A stretch of DNA of 64,000 nt from Hydractinia symbiolongicarpus (taxonomy: Eukaryota; Cnidaria; Hydrozoa; Anthoathecata; Hydractiniidae), in assembly GCF_029227915.1 (NCBI RefSeq), contig NC_079876.1, forward strand, positions 37,617,828 to 37,681,827. The letters run 5' to 3'. Shown one piece after another: positions 41,601 through 54,691 of the stretch (the stretch's first letter is position 1; each line of letters starts with the position of its first letter). The notes under the pieces were generated by a model. That model was not told where the DNA came from. It saw only the letters and a program-made list of their open reading frames with translations, and did not search any database. Both the position numbers and the translations under genes were made by a program.

Positions 41601-44600
41601 CATATTCGTACCAACATGTATTTAGCGATATTTTTTGATATTACTAGGTTGTATCGCTTTTAACAATGAAACGATTGACTGTGGGACTTAATTGAACTAA
41701 CTTTGGACTGTGACCTGATAAATGTGATAAATGAGACAATTGGACTCCAAGAAATAACATTCTTCTTAATTTGACAGGATTTCCGGAACTCAGCGATTAC
41801 ACTGGGCGCTGTGGTAGCGCATCATTTAAAAATTTAGATAAATTAGTCATTCTTAACTGTGGGACCAATCCTAGCCGTTATCGCGCGCTGAAGAAATAGC
41901 GAGAGTTTCAAAAAATTCATTTCATTGACTTTCTAAGAGCATCAATCCGTTTGAGTTACAACGGTTGAGTCACATATTCGTACCAACATGTATTTCCTGA
42001 TATTTTTCTGGTACTACTAGCTTGTATGGCTTTTAACAGTGAAACGATTGACTGTGGGACTTAATTGAACTGATTATGGACTGTGACCTTATAAATGTTA
42101 AAGTGAGACAATTGGACTCCAAGAAATTTCATTCTTCCTAATTTGACATGATTGTCGGAACTCAGCGGTTACACTGGGCGCTGTGGTAGCGCTTCATTTA
42201 AGAATTTAGATAAATAACTCATTCTTTACTGAGGGACAAATCCTATCCGTTATCGCGCGTGGAAGAAATAGCGACAGTTTCAAAAACTACATTTCATTGT
42301 CTTTCTAACATTGTCAGTCCGTTTGAGTTACATCGGTTGGGTCACATATTCGTACCAACAAGTATTTAGCGATATTTTTTAATATTACTAGGTTGTATCG
42401 CTTTTAACAATGAAACGATTGACTGTGGGACTTAATTGAACTAACTTTGGACTGTGACCTGATCAATGTGATAAATGAGAAAATTGGACTCCAAGAAATA
42501 ACATTCTCCTCAATTTGACATGATTGCCGAAACTCAGCGATTACACTGGGCGCTGTGGTGGCGCTTTATTTAAGAATTTAGATAAATAAGTCATTCTTTA
42601 TTGTGGGACCAATCCTAGCCGTTATCGCGCGCTGAAGAAATAGCGAGAATTTCAAAAACTTCATTTCATTCACTTTCTAAGAGTATCAATCCGTTTGAGT
42701 TACAACGGTTGAGTCACATATTCGTATTAACATGTATTTCCTGATATTTTTCCGGTACTACTAGCTTGTATGGCTTTTAACAGTGAAACGATTGACTGTG
42801 GGACTTAATTGAACTGATTATGGACTGTGACCTTATAAATGTTAAAGTGAGACAATTGGACTCCAAGAAATTTCATTCTTCCTAATTTCACATGATTGCC
42901 GGAACTCAGCGATTACACTGGGCGCTGTGGTAGCGCTTCATTTAAGAATTTAGATAAATAACTCATTCTTTACTGAGGGACAAATCCTATCCGTTATCGC
43001 GCGTGAAAGAATTAGCGACAGTTTCAAAAACTACATTTCATTGACTTTTTAACGGTGTCAGTCCGTTTGAGTTACAACGGTTGGGTCACTTATTCGTACC
43101 AACATGTGCTTAGCGATATTATTCTGATATTACTAGGTTCCATCGCTTTTAACAGTGAAACGATTGACTGTGGGACTTAATTGAACTAACTTTGGACTGT
43201 GACCTGATAAATGTAATAAATGAGACAATTGGACTCCAAGAAATAACATTCTTCTTAATTTGACGGGATTTCCGGAACTCAGCGATTACACTGGGCGCTG
43301 TGGTAGCGCATCATTTAAAAATTTAGATAAATAAGTCATTCTTTACTGTGGGACCAATCCTAGTTGTTATTGCGCTCTGAAGAAATATCGGCAGTTTCAA
43401 AAACTAAATTTCATTGACTTAATAACCGTGTCAGTCCGTTTGAGTTCCAACGGTTGGGTCACATATTCGTACCAACATGTATTTCGTGCTATTTTCCGGT
43501 ATTACTAGGTTGTATGGCTTTTACCAGTGAAACGATTGACTGTGGGACTTAATTGAACTGATTATGGACTGTGACTTTAAAAATGTTATAAGTGAGACAA
43601 TTGGACTCCAAGAAATAACATTCTTTTTAATTTTACATGATTACCGGAACTCAGCGATTACACTGGACGCTGTGGTAGCGCTTCATTTAAGAATTTAGAT
43701 AAATAACTCATTCTTTACTGAGGGACAAATCCTATCCGTTATCGCGCGTGGAAGAAATAGCGACAGTTTCAAAAACTACATTTCATTGACTTTTTAACGG
43801 TGTCAGTCCGTTTGAGTTACAACGGTTGGGTCACTTATTCGTACCAACATGTGCTTAGCGATATTATTCTGATATTACTAGGTTCCATCGCTTTTAACAG
43901 TGAAACGATTGACTGTGGGACTTAATTGAACTAACTTTGGACTGTGACCTGATAAATGTAATAAATGAGACAATTGGACTCCAAGAAATAACATTCTTCT
44001 TAATTTGACGGGATTTCCGGAACTCAGCGATTACACTGGGCGCTGTGGTAGCGCATCATTTAAAAATTTAGATAAATAAGTCATTCTTTACTGTGGGACC
44101 AATCCTAGCCGTTATTGCGCTCTGAAGAAATATCGGCAGTTTCAAAAACTAAATTTCATTGACTTAATAACCGTGTCAGTCCGTTTGAGTTCCAACGGTT
44201 GGGTCACATATTCGTACCAACATGTATTTCGTGCTATTTTCCGGTATTACTAGGTTGTATGGCTTTTACCAGTGAAACGATTGACTGTGGGACTTAATTG
44301 AACTGATTATGGACTGTGACTTTAAAAATGTTATAAGTGAGACAATTGGACTCCAAGAAATAAAATTCTTTTTAATTTTACATGATTACCGGAACTCAGC
44401 GATTACACTGGACGCTGTGGTAGCGCTTCATTTAAGAATTTAGATAAATAACTCATTCTTTACTGAGGGACAAATCCTATCCGTTATCGCGCGTGGAAGA
44501 AATAGCGACAGTTTCAAAAACTACATTTCATTGTCTTTCCAACAGTGTCAGTCCGTTTGACTTACATCGGTTGGGTCACATATTCGTACCAACATGTATT

Positions 44601-45070
44601 TAGCGATATTTTTTGATATTACTAGGTTGTATCGCTTTTAACAATGAAACGATTGACTGTGGGACTTAATTGAACTAACTTTGGACTGTGACCTGATAAA
44701 TGTGATAAATGAGACAATTGGACTCCAAGAAATAACATTCTTCTTAATTTGACAGGATTTCCGGAACTCAGCGATTACACTGGGCGCTGTGGTAGCGCAT
44801 CATTTAAAAATTTAGATAAATTAGTCATTCTTAACTGTGGGACCAATCCTAGCCGTTATCGCGCGCTGAAGAAATAGCGAGAGTTTCAAAAAATTCATTT
44901 CATTGACTTTCTAAGAGCATCAATCCGTTTGAGTTACAACGGTTGAGTCACATATTCGTACCAACATGTATTTCCTGATATTTTTCTGGTACTACTAGCT
45001 TGTATGGCTTTTAACAGTGAAACGATTGACTGTGGGACTTAATTGAACTGATTATGGACTGTGACCTTAT
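38651..45070 (+). repeat. 6-monomer higher-order repeat (2233 bp, two full units plus partial units)
   Basis: The marker TATTATTCTG recurs at 38651, 40884 and 43117, 2233 bp apart each time, then again at 43862, only 745 bp (2 monomers) later. CAACAAGT at 37890, 40123 and 42356 gives the same 2233-bp spacing. TGTCTTTCCA at 39321, 41554 and 44532 shows spacings of 2233 and 2978 bp, consistent with the extra dimer. Adjacent full units differ at only a few positions that I noticed, for example AATGTTACT near 40148 against AATATTACT near 42381. This is the most recently amplified part of the window. Confidence 0.88.
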
Positions 45071-47270
45071 AAATGTTATAGTGAGACAATTGGACTCTAA
45101 GAAATTTCATTTTTCCTAATTTGACATGATTGCCGGATCTCAGCGATTACACTGGGCGCTGTGGTAGCGCTTCATTTAAGAATTTAGATAAATAACTCAT
45201 TCTTTACTGAGGGACAAATCCTATCCGTTATCGCGCGTGAAAGATTTAGCGACAGTTTCAAAAACTACATTTCATTGTCTTTCTAACAGTGTCAGTCCGT
45301 TTGAGTTACATCGGTTGGTCACCTATTCGTACCAACATGTGCTTAGCGATATTTTTCTGATATTACTAGGTTGCATCGCTTTCAACAATGAAACGATTGA
45401 CTGTGGGACTTAATTGAACTAACTTTTAACTGTGACCTGATAAATGTGATAAATGAGACAATTGGACTCCAAGAAATAACATTCTTCTTAATTTGACGGG
45501 ATTTCCGGAACTCAGCGATTACACTGGGCGCTGTGGTAGCGCATCATTTAAAAATTTAGATAAATAAGTCATTCTTTACTGTGGGACCAATCCTAGCCGT
45601 TATTGCGCTCTGAAGAAATATCAGCAGTTTCAAAAACTAAATCTCATTGACTTTCTAACCGTGTCAGTCCGTTTGAGTTACAACGGTTGGGTCACATATT
45701 CGTACCAACATGTATTTCGTGCTATTTTCCGGTATTACTAGGTTGTATGGCTTTTACCAGTGAAACGATTGACTGTGGGACTTAATTGAACTGATTATGG
45801 ACTGTGACTTTAAAAATGTTATAAGTGAGACAAGCGGACTAAAAGAAATAACATTCTTTTTAATTTGACATGATTGCCGGAACTCAGCGATTACACTGGG
45901 CGCCATGGTAGCGCTTCATTTATGAATTTAGATAAATTAGTCATTCTTAACTGTGGGACCAATCCTAGCCGTTATCGCGCGCTGAAGAAATAGCGAGAGT
46001 TTCAAAAACTTTATTTCATTGACTTTCTAAGAGTATCAATCCGTTTGAGTTACAACGGTTGAGACACATTTTTGTACCAACATGTATTTAGCGATATTTT
46101 TTGATATTACTAGGTTGTATCGCTTTTAACAATGAAACGATTGACTGTGGGACTTAATTGAACTGATTATGGACTGTGACCTTATAAATGTTAAAGTGAG
46201 ACAATTGGACTCCAAGAAATTTCATTCTTCCTAATTTGACATGATTGCCGGAACTCAGCGATTACACTGGGCGCTGTGGTAGCGCTTCATTTAAGAATTT
46301 AGATAAATAACTCATTCTTTACTGAGGGACAAATCCTATCCGTTATCGCGCGTGAAAGATTTAGCGACAGTTTCAAAAACTACATTTCATTGTCTTTCTA
46401 ACAGTGTCAGTCCGTTTGAGTTACATCGGTTGGGTCACCTATTCGTACCAACATGTGCTTAGCGATATTTTTCTGATATTACTAGGTTGCATCGCTTTTA
46501 ACAATGAAACGATTGACTGTGGGACTTAATTGAACTAACTTTTAACTGTGACCTGATAAATGTGATAAATGAGGCAATTGGACTCCAAGAAATAACATTC
46601 TTCTTAATTTGACGGGATTTCCGGAACTCAGCGATTACACTGAGCGCTGTGGTAGCGCATCATTTAAAAATTTAGATAAATAAGTCATTCTTTACTGTGG
46701 GACCAATCCTAGCCGTTATTGCGCTCTGAAGAAATATCAGCAGTTTCAAAAACTAAATCTCATTGACTTTCTAACCGTGTCAGTCCGTTTGAGTTACAAC
46801 GGTTGGGTCACATATTCGTACCAACATGTATTTCGTGCTATTTTCCCTTATTACTAGGTTGTATGGCTTTTACCAGTGAAACGATTGACTGTGGGACTTA
46901 ATTGAACTGATTATGGACTGTGACTTTAAAAATGTTATAAGTGAGACAAGCGGACTCAAATAAATAACATTCTTTTTAATTTGACATGATTGCCGGAACT
47001 CAGCGATTACACTGGGCGCCATGGTAGCGCTTCATTTATGAATTTAGATAAATTAGTCATTCTTAACTGTGGGACCAATCCTAGCCGTTATCGCGCGCTG
47101 AAGAAATAGCGAGAGTTTCAAAAACTTTATTTCATTGACTTTCTAAGAGTATCAATCCGTTTGAGTTACAACGGTTGAGACACATTTTCGTACCAACATG
47201 TATTTAGCGATATTTTTTGATATTACTAGGTTGTATCGCTTTTAACAATGAAACGATTGACTGTGGGACT
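45071..47270 (+). repeat. 3-monomer duplication (1116 bp)
   Basis: AACTTTTAAC at 45421 and 46537, GACAAGCGG at 45829 and 46945, and the rare CTAAATCTCATTGAC near 45637 and 46753 are all 1116 bp apart, which is 3 monomers. After each GACAAGCGG monomer the end of the unit switches to the TTTAGCGATATTTTTTGAT class (about 46085 and 47200) instead of the TTTCCTGATATTTTTCC class used in the copies near 24.5, 34.5 and 36.0 kb. Confidence 0.78.
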
Positions 47271-50200
47271 TAATTGAACTAACTTTGGACTGTGACCTGA
47301 TAAATGTGATAAATGAGAAAATTGGACTCCAAGAAATAACATTCTCCTCAATTTGACATGATTGCCGAAACTCAGCGATTACACTGGGCGCTGTGGTAGC
47401 GCTTTATTTAAGAATTTAGATAAATAAGTCATTCTTTACTGTGGGACCAATCCTAGCCGTTATCGCGCGCTGAAGAAATGGCAAGAATTTCAAAAACTTC
47501 ATTTCATTGACTTTCTAAGAGTATCAATCCGTTTGAGTTACAACGGTTGAGTCACATATTCGTATTAACATGTATTTCCTGATATTTCTCCGGTACTACT
47601 AGCTTGTATGGCTTTTAACAGTGAAACGATTGACTGTGGGACTTAATTGAACTGATTATGGACTGTGACCTTATAAATGTTAAAGTGAGACAATTGGACT
47701 CCAAGAAATTTCATTCTTCCTAATTTGACATGATTGCCGGAACTCAGCGATTACACTGGGCGCTGTGGTAGCGCTTCATTTAAGAATTTAGATAAATAAC
47801 TCATTCTTTACTGAGGGACAAATCCTATCCGTTATCGCGCGTGAAAGAATTAGCGACAGTTTCAAAAACTACATTTCATTGTCTTTCTAACAGTGTCAGT
47901 CCGTTTGAGTTACATCGGTTGGGTCACATATTCGTACCAACATGTATTTAGCGATATTTTTTGATATTACTAGGTTGTATCGCTTGTAACAATAAAACGA
48001 TTGACTGTGGGACTTAATGGAACTGATTACGGACTGTGACCTTGAAAATGTTATAAGTGAGACAATTGGACTCCAAGAAATAACATTCTTCCTAATTTGA
48101 CATGATTGCCGAAACTCAGCAATTACATTGGGCGCTGTGGTAGCGTTTCAATTAAAAATTAAGATAAAAAAGTCATTCTTTACTGTGGGACCAATCTTAG
48201 CCTTTATCGCGCGCTGAAGAATTAGAGACAGTTTCAAAAACTACATTTCATTGACTTTTTAACGGTGTCAGTCCGTTTGAGTTACAACGGTTGGGTCACC
48301 TATTCGTACCAACATGTGCTTAGCGACATTTTTCTGATATTACTAGGTTGCATCACTTTTAACAATGAAACGATTGACTGTGGGACTTAATTGAACTAAC
48401 TTTGGACTGTGACCTGATAAATGTAATAAATGAGACAATTGGACTCCAAAAAATAACATTCTTCTTAATTTTACGGGATTTCCGGAACTCAGCGATTACA
48501 CTGGGCGCTGTGGTAGCGCATATTTAAAAATTTAGATAAATAAGTCATTCTTTACTGTGGGACCAATCCTAGCCGTTATCGCGCTCTGAAGAAATATCGA
48601 CAGTTTCAAAAACTAAATTTCATTGACTTTCTAACCGTGTCAGTCCGTTTGAGTTACAACGTTTGGGTCATATATTCGTACCAACATGTATTTAGCGATA
48701 TTTTTTTTGATATTGCTAAGTTGCATCGCTTTTAACAATGAAACGAATGACTGTGCGACTTAATTGAACTAACTTTGTACTGTGACCTAATATATGTGAT
48801 AAATGAGACAACTGGACTCCAAGAAATAACATTCTTCTTAATTTGACATGATTGCCGGAACTCAGCGGTTACACTGGGCGCTGTGGTAGCGCTTCATTTA
48901 AGAATTTAGATAAATAAGTCATTCTTTACTGTGGGACCAATCCTATCCGTTATCGGCGCTGAAGAAATAGCGACAGTTTCAAAAACTACATTTCATTGTC
49001 TTTCTAACAGTGTCATCCCGTTTGAGTTACATTGGTTGGGTCACATATTCGTACCAACATGTATTTAGCGATATTTTTTTGATATTACTAGGTTGTATCG
49101 TTTTTAACAATGAAACGATTGACTGTGGGACTTAATTGAACAAACTTTGGACTACCACCTAATAAATGTGATAAATAAGAAAATTGGACTCCAAGAAATA
49201 ACATTCTCCTCAATTTGACATGATTGCCGAAACTCAGCGATTACACTGGGCGCTGTGGTAGTGCTTCATTTAAGAATTTAGATAAATAAGTCATTCTTTA
49301 TTGTGGAACCAATCCTAGCCGTTATCGCGCGCTGAATAAATAGCGACAGTTTCAAAAACTACATTTTATTGGCTTTCTAACAGTATCAATCCGTTTGAGT
49401 TACAACGGTTGAGTCACATATTCGTAAAAACATGTATTTCGTGCTATTTTCCGGTATTACTAGGTTGTATGGCTTTTACCAGTGAAACGATTGACTGTGG
49501 GATTTAATTGAACTGATTATGGACTGTGACCATAAAAATGTTATAAGTGAGACAAGCGGACTCGAAGAAATAACATTCTTTTTAATTTGACATGATTGCC
49601 GGAACTCAGCGATTACACTGGGTGCCGTGGTAGCGCTTTATTTAAGAATTTAGATAAATTAGTCATTCTTAACTGTGGGACCAATCCTGGCCGTTATCGC
49701 GCGCTGAAGAAATAGCGACAGTTTCAAAAACTTCATTTTATTGACTTTCTAAGACTATCAATCCGTTTGAGTTACAACGGTTGAGTCACATATTCGTACC
49801 AACATGTATTTAGCGATATTTTTTGATATTGCTAGGTTGTATCGCTTGTAACAATAAAACGATTGACTGTGGGACTTAATTGCACTGATTATGGACTGCG
49901 ACCTTAAAAATGTGATAAGTGAAGCAAGCGGACTCAAAGAAATAACATTCTTTTTAATTTGACATGATTGCCGGAACTCAGCGATTACACCGCGTGCTGT
50001 GATAGCGCTTCATTTAAGAATTTAGATAAATTAGTCATTCTTAACTTTGGGACCAATCCTAGCCGTTATCGCGCGCTGAAGAAATAGCGACCGTTTCAAA
50101 AACTACATTTCAATGACTTTCTAAGAGTATTAATCCGTTTGAGTTACAACGGTTGAGTCACATATTCGTACCAGCATGTATTTAATGATATTTTTTCGGT

Positions 50201-52209
50201 ACTACTAGCTTGTATGGCTTTTAACAGTGAAACGATTGACTGTGGGACTTAATTGAACTGATTATGGACTGTGATCTTATAAATGTTAAAGTGAGACAAT
50301 TGGACTCCAAGATATAACATTCTTCTTAATTTGACGTGATTGTCGGAACTCAGCGATTACACTGGGCGCTGTGGTAACGCTTCATTCAAAAATTTAGATA
50401 AATAAGTCATTCTTTACTGTGGGACCAATCCTAGCCGTTATTACACGCTGAAGAAATAGCGACAGTTTTAAAAACTACATTTCATTGACTTTCTAAGAGT
50501 ATCAATCCGTTTGAGTTACAACGGCTGAGTCACATATTCGTACCAACATGTATTTCGTGATATTTTTCCGGTACTACTAGCTTGTATGGCTTTTAACAGT
50601 GAAACGATTGACTGTGGGACTTAATTGAACTGATTATGGACTGTGACCTTATAATTGTTAAAGTGAGACAATTGGACTCCAAGCAATTTCATTCTTCCTA
50701 ATTTGACATGATTGCCGGAACTCAGCGATTACACTGGGCGCTGTGGTAGCGCTTCATTTAAGAAATTAGATTAATAAGTCATTCTTTACTGAGGGACCAA
50801 TCCTATCCGTTATCGCGCGTGGAAGAAATAGCGACAGTTTCAAAAACTACATTTCATTGTCTTTCTAACAGTGTCAGTCCGTTTCAGTTACATCGGTTGG
50901 GTCACATATTCGTACCAACATGTATTTAGCGATATTTTTTGATATTACTAGGTTGCATCGCTTGTAACAATAAAACGATTGACTGTGGGACTTAATTGAA
51001 CTGATTATGGACTGTGACCTTTAAAATGTGAAGTCAAATAAGCGGACTCAAAGAAATAACATTCTTTTTAATTTGACATGATTGCCGGAACTCAGCGATT
51101 ACACCGGGCGCTGTGGTAGCGCTTCATTTAAGAATTTAGATAAATTAGTCATTCTTAACTGTGGGACCAATCCTAGCCGTTATCGCGCGCTGAAGAAATA
51201 GCGACAGTTTCAAAAACGACATTGCATTGACTTTCTAAGAGTATCAATCCGTTTGAGTTACAACGGTTGAGTCACATATTCGTACCAACATGTATTTTGT
51301 GATATTTTTCCGGTACTACTAGCTTGTATGGCTTTTAACAGTGAAACGATTGACTGTGGGACTTAATTGAACTGATTATGGACTGTGACATTATAAATGT
51401 TAAAGTGAGAAATTTGGACTCCAAGATATAACATTCTTCTTAATTTGACGTGATTGTCGGAACTCAGCGATTTCACTGGGCGCTGTGGTAACGCTTCATT
51501 CAAAAATTTAGATAAATAAGTCATTCTTTACTGTGGGACCAATCCTAGCCGTTATTGCACGCTGAAGAAATAGCGACAGTTTTAAAAACTACATTTCATT
51601 GACTTCCTAAGAGTATCAATCCGTTTGAGTTACAACGGTTGAGTCAAATATTCGAACCAACATGTATTTCGTGATATTGTTTCGGTACTACTAGGTTGTA
51701 TGGCTTTTAACAGTGAAACGATTGACTGTTGGACTTAATTGAACTGATTATGGACTGTGACCTTATAAATGTTAAAGTGAGACAATTGGGCTCCAAGAAA
51801 TAACATTCTTCCTAATTTCACATGATTGCCGAAACTCAGCAATTACATTGGCGCTGTGGTAGCGCTTCAATTGAAAATTAAGATAAAAAAGTAATTCTTT
51901 ACTGTGGGACCAATCTTAGCCGTTATCGCGCGCTGAAGAATTAGAGACAGTTTCAAAAACTACATTTCATTGACTTTGTAACGGTGTCAGTCCGTTTGAG
52001 TTACAACGGTTGGGTCACCTATTCGTACCAACATGTGCTTAGCGACATTTTTCTGATATTACTAGGTTGCATCGCTTTTAACAATGAAACGATTGACTGT
52101 GGGACTTAATTGAACTAACTTTGGACTGTGACCTGATAAATGTGATAAATGAGACAATTGGACTCCAAGAAATAACATTCTTCTTAATTTGACGGGATTT
52201 CCGGAACTC
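47271..52209 (+). repeat. Increasingly diverged satellite before the insertion
   Basis: The segment to about 48.4 kb still follows class orders seen near 16.4, 18.6 and 27.2 kb. From about 48.5 kb, monomers gain many private changes: GCGCATATTTAAA (48517), ACTACCACCTAATAAATG (49152), CCGCGTGCTGTGATAGCGC (49990), GTGAAGTCAAATAAGCGG (51028), ATTGGCGCTG (51847). Two similar monomers near 50.3 and 51.4 kb share CAAGATATAACATTC and GTGGTAACGC, about 1116 bp apart, so local duplication still occurred. Confidence 0.8.
52206..52209. repeat. Target-site duplication, left copy (ACTC)
   Basis: The four bases ACTC immediately left of the poly(T) tract recur at 55003-55006, exactly where the satellite resumes with ACTCAGCG. 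This is the expected mark of target-primed reverse transcription. At only 4 bp, chance microhomology cannot be fully excluded. Confidence 0.65.
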
Positions 52210-52227
52210 TTTTTTCTTTTTTTTTTT
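52210..52227 (-). other. Poly(A) tail of the retrotransposon
   Basis: On the plus strand this is 18 bases of T with one C at 52216, directly abutting satellite sequence. On the minus strand it is an 18-base poly(A) tail with one G, marking the 3' end of the element. Confidence 0.9.
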
Positions 52228-52380
52228 CAATTTATTTAAAGTCGATTATTCGCATATTTACAATAGTTTCCAAAAAAAAAAGCAATTAAGAAAACTAATC
52301 TAAATCGACTAAATTTTTTTATGTTTACAATAAAATAAAATCATTTTTTTATTTATATAAACAATAATAACAACAAAGTT
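52228..52380 (-). other. 3' untranslated region of the retrotransposon
   Basis: About 150 bases of very AT-rich sequence between the TAG that ends the conserved C-terminal tail (52381-52383) and the poly(A) tail. It includes the A-rich plus-strand run near 52273 and the T-rich runs near 52314 and 52344. No coding potential or structure stands out. Confidence 0.7.
52231..52236 (-). promoter_or_regulatory. AATAAA polyadenylation signal
   Basis: TTTATT on the plus strand reads AATAAA on the element's strand. It lies only 3 bases before the poly(A) tract, closer than the usual 10-30 bases, so a second upstream signal may be the one used. AATAAA-like hexamers also occur around 52330-52355 in this AT-rich tail. 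Confidence 0.55.
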
Positions 52381-54666
52381 CTATAAAGGGACCTTACATT
52401 CATCACAGTTACATTTAGATCCGTCCCACATTTTAATCATGCTTTTAAAAACTTTAAGGTTGTCACATCGTTTCAAATGTGATGGTAGGTTATTCCAAAT
52501 CTTTGGTCCCAGGGCTGATAAGCTATTAGTTCCAAAAGTCGCGGTCCTTTTCTTTGAGACTACCTAATTATTTTTATTTTGTTCTCTGACTGTCCTACCG
52601 TTATCATTTAAACAAAATATATCTTTCATAAAAAGAGGGCTGCTGTTATTTATAGTTTTAGAGATTTCTATACACAATAACCGTAAGCGATTTACATTCA
52701 TGTGACTCTTGCTGGAATTTTTAAGTAAATTTTGGTATGTACTTACCGTATCATTATACAGAAATCTTAATGCTCGTTTTTGTATCATTTCGACTTTAGA
52801 TAAAGATTTAGAAGAAGAAAAATGCCATATAAGGGAACAATAATTGAAATTTGCGTAGATAAAACTTTGAACTAAAATATATTTTGCTTGAAAGGATAAG
52901 AAACTTCTAAATCGAAATAAGGCATTTAGTTGGGCTGATGCTTTGCGACACAAATCACTAACGTGTCTGTCAAAATTTAATTTATTGTCTATAGTCACAC
53001 CTAGTAATTTCACGTTATTTTCACTTTCAATAGTTTTATTTCCTATGTTAAATTTTAGACCTAAATTATCTGCCTTATTCTTTGTCAGAATTATCGAGTA
53101 AAACTTTTCAGGGTTTGCAATCATTTTATTCTCTTTTAACCAGGAGAGGGCAGTTTTAGCTTCGTTTTCTAAAGTATTTATCAAATTAGGAATAGAATTT
53201 GAGAAGTTGGATATTGTGTTATCATCAGCGTAATTATGTAGCTTATATTTTTCTATAAAAAGAAACAAATCATTTATAAATATATTGAATATGATAGGTC
53301 CCAAAATAGAACCTTGTGGTACACCAGATAAGATAATTTGAAATAGACTATAGATCCCATTTATTCGAGTGGCTTGCTCTCTATCAGTAAGATAAGATAG
53401 AATGAATTGAAGAGACTTATTGTCAAATCCGTAAGCAGCTAATTTCGCAATTAGTAAGTCATGTGGTACACAGTCAAAAGCTTTTGAAAGATCCATCAAG
53501 ATCGCACCCACCACATAATTCTTATCAAGTTTACTCTTCCATTCCTCTATTAAGCGAATTAATACTTGTTGGGTACTATAGGATTTCCTATAGGCGGAGA
53601 GAAAGGTCGACAATTTTGATTCCATATAAGCGGTTATTTGTTCTTTCATAACCCTTTCGTAAAATTTAGAAAAAACATTTAAAACACTGACAGGCCTGTA
53701 GTTTGATATTTTAGTTTTATCTTTTCCTCCCTTATCCAATGGCGTTACAGCAGCTCGCTTAGCTTTGCTTGGAAATTTGTTTGAAACTATGCTACTATTT
53801 ATAGCATCTGTTAGTGGCGTTACTAGGTGCCTTTTTGCTAATTTTGTCAGCTTTGATGGTATTGTATCTTCACCTGTTGATACTTTGGTGTTTAAATCAT
53901 TAAACAGTTTAGAAATTGTATTTTCATCAACTTCTTGGAATGTGAAGTTCTCATTGTTGTTAGAATCATTGATTTCCTTTATTTTAATGATACTTGGATG
54001 ATTTTCAAAACTATCAACAATTTCTTCAATCATTTTTGACTTATCATTTACATTCTTATATTTTATAGGATTTGGTTTCATGCCACAATAATTTTCTAAA
54101 ATATTGATGTAGTATTCGTTGAAAAGTTTGGTTAGCTGTTTTTTATCAGTAACTAAACTTTCACTTTGAACGATCGCTATATCTCCTTTGCTTATTCCAC
54201 TTTTATTTGATATCAAGGGTTTAACAGTTTCCCAAAACGTTTTTTTGGAAATAAAACCTGATTCTGTTACCCTTTTGAAATGGTTTTTGATAGCCTTTTT
54301 GCGTAAATTTACACACTTGTTTCTCTGTTTCTTGTACGTGATTTTGTTTTCAGAAGTAGGATTTTTATTGTATTTATTTTTGAACCTAGACCTTGTATAT
54401 ATGGCCTTTTTTAACTCTTTTGTCATAAATGGTGCCTCGTTTCCACGCAGAGTTTTTTGCTTCTGTGGGGCATGCTTTTCTATGATAGATGTGAAAACAT
54501 TGGTGAGGTTTTCATAATTCAGTTCAGGATCTTTACTATTACAAATAAAATTTGCGTTCTCAACATCACGTAAAAAGTTGGCTTCATTAAAATTTTTGTA
54601 ACTTCTGTAAATAATTTTCTTGGATGCTAAGCGTGCTAAATGAGATTTTAAAAATGTTGTTACCAT
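52381..54666 (-). pseudogene. Reverse transcriptase region of retrotransposon ORF2, with an in-frame stop
   Basis: An open frame of 700 codons runs from 54666 to a TAG at 52564-52566. The first ATG is internal to the original protein, because the endonuclease end (SDHH, 54670-54681) lies directly upstream in this frame. Residues 1-300 are the linker, including a basic stretch (MTKELKKAIYTRSRFKNK at 81-98) and KTFWETVKP (142-150). The reverse transcriptase spans about 300-560: NYRPVSVLNVFSKFYE (322-337), first catalytic Asp in MDLSKAFD (D392), SGVPQGSILGP (447-457), YADD (479-482, bases 53221-53232) and LLGVTID (554-560). All three catalytic aspartates are present. After the TAG the same frame continues for 60 codons, including FGTNSLSALGPKIWNNLP and a Cys cluster (CNCDEC), a tail typical of this group, and ends at a second TAG (52381-52383). 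The first TAG is therefore premature. Confidence 0.92.
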
Positions 54667-54691
54667 TTGATGATGATCACTTAATCCTGTT

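Larger units (their letters stand above)
1..52209 (+). repeat. 372-bp satellite array, left block (about 140 monomers)
   Basis: The whole stretch is a head-to-tail tandem repeat. Taking GGACTT as the monomer start, the first copies begin at 1, 373, 745, 1118, 1491, 1861, 2233 and 2606, so unit lengths run from 370 to 373 bp. Every copy is in the same orientation. Monomers fall into recognisable classes by their first third, for example copies with CTGATAAATGTGATAAATG, copies with CTTATAAATGTTAAAGTG, and copies with TTTAAAAATGTTATAAGTG. These classes recur in ordered blocks, which is higher-order repeat organisation. No reading frame is kept open across monomers and I see no host gene. The block ends inside a monomer, at 52209, where a retrotransposon is inserted. 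Confidence 0.98.
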
